Shown in pieces: positions 62,075 through 64,000 of a stretch of 64,000 nucleotides of DNA (position 1 is the first letter of the stretch; every line of letters starts with the position of its first letter). Source of the DNA: Vespula vulgaris (Eukaryota; Arthropoda; Insecta; Hymenoptera; Vespidae); NCBI RefSeq assembly GCF_905475345.1, contig NC_066590.1:5718001-5782000 (forward strand), given 5' to 3'. The translations under genes and the position numbers were made by a program. The notes under the pieces were generated by a model. That model ran no database searches. It was not told where the DNA came from and saw only the letters and a list, made by a program, of their open reading frames with translations.

Positions 62075-62339
62075 CGTCGACGAAAAATGAGTCGAGGCGT
62101 GTAAAAGGAGGATGCAAGTGATAGATCAATGAGAAAGTATGTGGAAGGGAGAAAGCGGGAGAGAGGGAGAAAGAGGGAAAGAGAAAGAGAGGGGGAACAG
62201 AAGGTATGCTTAAAAGGACGAGCAATATCTCGAGGCGGCCAAAAGAGGAGGCGAAGGAGGTGACGAAGAGAGCGTGATGAAGGTCGGAAAGTAAGGGGTG
62301 GATCTTGCTTTATCGGGGTTTGCACGGCTAGTTAGACGT

Positions 62340-62420
62340 TGGTATTAAATGCAAATGCCAGGCCGCATTTAAATTTCAGATGCAATTAGATTCATTTACT
62401 CTCGCTGGCAGGTGGAGTGG
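62340..62420. promoter_or_regulatory. Motif-dense upstream element with POU octamer
   Basis: A perfect octamer ATGCAAAT (62349-62356), GCAATTAGATT (homeodomain-like) and GGCAGGTGG (E-box CAGGTG near 62409) lie within 70 bases. The segment is less repetitive than its surroundings and lies between the two divergent candidate genes, upstream of the + one. Confidence 0.35.
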
Positions 62421-62667
62421 GAGGTGAATGAGAATTCCACCGCGAGAGTGGTAGCTACTGTTTCGAAAGAGAGAAAGAGAGAAAGATGGAAAGCGCAATT
62501 GTTCGACTTTATCAAGAAAATTCCAAGAGAAAATCCATATCGCGATAAAAATTTGACGAATAAATCAAGCATCCCGTTGACGGACAGATTCCACGAGTAA
62601 AGATTGTCCTTTATGAAAGGGACTTGCGACACTTCGTGAGAACGACGACGTCAGATTCAAACGATTT

Positions 62668-63071
62668 ATGATCATGGTAAGCGCTACTTTATTCGTCATA
62701 ACAACTTGACATTCCGTGTTGAAGCTCGATAATCGATGCTAATACGTAGAACCGATAGACTGAGATGAAGGATAGAGTAAACATAAACAATGTATTTTTA
62801 TATCAAATATGTATGTAATCTAGATCGTATCGTAATTTTATAAACTCTATATTTGCTCCAAATGTTTCATCATTGGTTATGCGATAAGAAAATTTCTTTT
62901 CTAAATTTAACTTTCCATTTCTTTACTTCTTTTACCTCTAAATATAAAGCGAAAAGAATTCAATTAAGACATCGACATTCTTTCCGAGTCGTTTTCTTTC
63001 TTTTTTTTTTCAGATAAATTCATCCATTTTGCCGCTTTTAGCTCCGATCTTGAAGATAGATAACACGGAGT
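62668..63071 (+). CDS. Candidate 5' coding exons of a + strand gene leaving the window
   Basis: Exon A ends ATG-ATC-ATG at 62676 with donor gtaagc. Exon B is 63014-63071, with acceptor ctttttttttttcag and donor gtaagt. Joined in phase 0 they read MIM-INSSILPLLAPILKIDNTE, a short hydrophobic start resembling a signal peptide, and leave phase 1. Exon B is open only in this frame. The window ends exactly at ...tttctgtctcag, a good acceptor after a long pyrimidine tract, so the next exon may begin at the first base outside. Most of exon A would be 5' UTR (about 62.3-62.67 kb, start unknown). No family recognised. Confidence 0.42.
62677..63013 (+). other. Candidate first intron, 337 bp
   Basis: AT-rich, bounded by gtaagc and a run of T ending in cag. 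No other feature seen. Confidence 0.4.
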
Positions 63072-63663
63072 GTAAGTACGATAAAATCAGGGATAAGCTG
63101 TCGGATCGATATTATGCAGCTTGACTACGTCATTTATGGACACGCTAGTCGAGACCGCAGAAAGACGGCTGAGTCACACAGCGCGTATTCCCATAGGTAG
63201 AAGTAGAGTAAAAGGTGAAATGGTGTTGGTGCTGGTGCCACGAGGTTGAAGTTGTCGCGCAAACCAAGCAGACAACTACATACATCGATTTATTGTGAGA
63301 TCGAACCATAGAATTACTAGCAACGTGTAAACTTCCTAATATTGAAAACATCAGAATAATTTCCTTTCGAGGTCACATTTTTTGAGATTTTAAGGTAAAT
63401 ATAATTTTCTTTTTCTTTTCTTTCTTTTGAAAATAATTTATGGAGAGTAACGAGTCGCTACAAATACTTCTCTTATCTAACTTCTTTTTTTTTTATCTAT
63501 GTCTATTGATAAATAATATAATATTATGTTTACCCGCTGTAATATGCTAACAATAAACATCCCGTATAAAACCGATAATTATCAATAGGTCAAAGCTTTG
63601 AAATAATTCATGTAAAATATTTAACATAAAATTGCTGATACGTTGAATTACCTTCTCTCTCTT

Positions 63664-63664
<1 letters not shown>

Positions 63665-63709
<45 letters not shown>
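63665..63709. repeat. (CT)n microsatellite
   Basis: About 22 CT units. Confidence 0.95.
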
Positions 63710-63712
<3 letters not shown>

Positions 63713-63939
63713 CTCTTTCTCTCTTTACGTGAAATAGATAATGTAACTCGTAAATTAAAAATTACGTTAAATGGCAATACCTACTTATCGACCCAGTTTA
63801 TATATGTCCATATTCTATTTATACATATAAATTTCATGAAAAGGTAACGCGGCTCTCAAGCGTTTAACGCCACGGCAGAATGAATTTAAACGGTGTTGTT
63901 AGTTCGTCGAGTTCGTGCATTAACTACAGCTCCGTTTCC

Positions 63940-63985
<46 letters not shown>
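63940..63985. repeat. (CT)n microsatellite at the window edge
   Basis: CT run immediately before tttgtttctgtctcag; it may serve as a polypyrimidine tract for an exon starting just outside. Confidence 0.9.
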
Positions 63986-63988
<3 letters not shown>

Positions 63989-64000
63989 TTTCTGTCTCAG

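Larger units (their letters stand above)
63072..64000 (+). other. Candidate second intron, to the window edge
   Basis: It contains an AP-1-like TGAGTCA (63170-63176), a CT array at 63665-63709 and a second at 63940-63985 that forms a natural polypyrimidine tract before the terminal cag. Frames at 63145-63351 (-) and 63547-63777 (-) have no recognisable product. Confidence 0.4.

Overview
The window looks like nuclear DNA of an insect, most likely an aculeate hymenopteran (bee, wasp or ant). It is AT-rich, genes are broken into short exons with canonical GT-AG introns, CpG and TCGA words are common, and it is full of GA/CT, TA and tri/tetranucleotide microsatellites. The phylum rests on gene structure and protein similarity recalled from families; the order is inference. 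There is no sign of bacterial gene organisation, CRISPR or rRNA.

Two genes are clear and converge on each other. On the + strand, from the left edge to about 15.6-15.9 kb, lie the last exons of a class A (rhodopsin-like) GPCR: TM4, TM5, TM6-TM7 with NPxxY, and a spliced cytoplasmic tail. Its closest match from memory is the orphan GPR52/GPR21 type. TM1-TM3 are off the left edge. The 3' end is unusual: several phase-compatible acceptors and an in-frame TAG followed by 87 more open codons. On the - strand, from 56.4 kb down to 21.15 kb, lie eleven exons of a leishmanolysin-like metallopeptidase (peptidase family M8, invadolysin/LMLN). HExxHxxGF, the third zinc-ligand His and the Met-turn are all intact, and there is a hydrophobic C-terminal tail. 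The first roughly 80-100 residues (signal peptide and propeptide) are not in the window.

Layout: 218-15624 (or 15888) GPCR, including a 10.5 kb intron; 15.9-21.15 kb convergent intergenic DNA with degenerate repeats and a perfect hairpin; 21.15-30.2 kb ten M8 exons; 30.2-56.3 kb one 26 kb M8 intron holding a MITE, a three-copy tandem repeat of about 305 bp, a possible cryptic exon overlapping CRE-like sites, a 16-bp hairpin and many microsatellites; 56.4-64 kb DNA upstream of the first visible M8 exon.

At 61.1-64.0 kb I see two unreported-looking candidates arranged head to head around a CRE/TATA region: a small two-exon - strand gene (ATG 61990, stop 61134, AATAAA 13 bases on), and a + strand gene whose start codons end one exon at 62676, continue in a 58-bp exon, and point to an acceptor at the very last base of the window. 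Both are predictions from splice signals and open frames and match no family I recognise.
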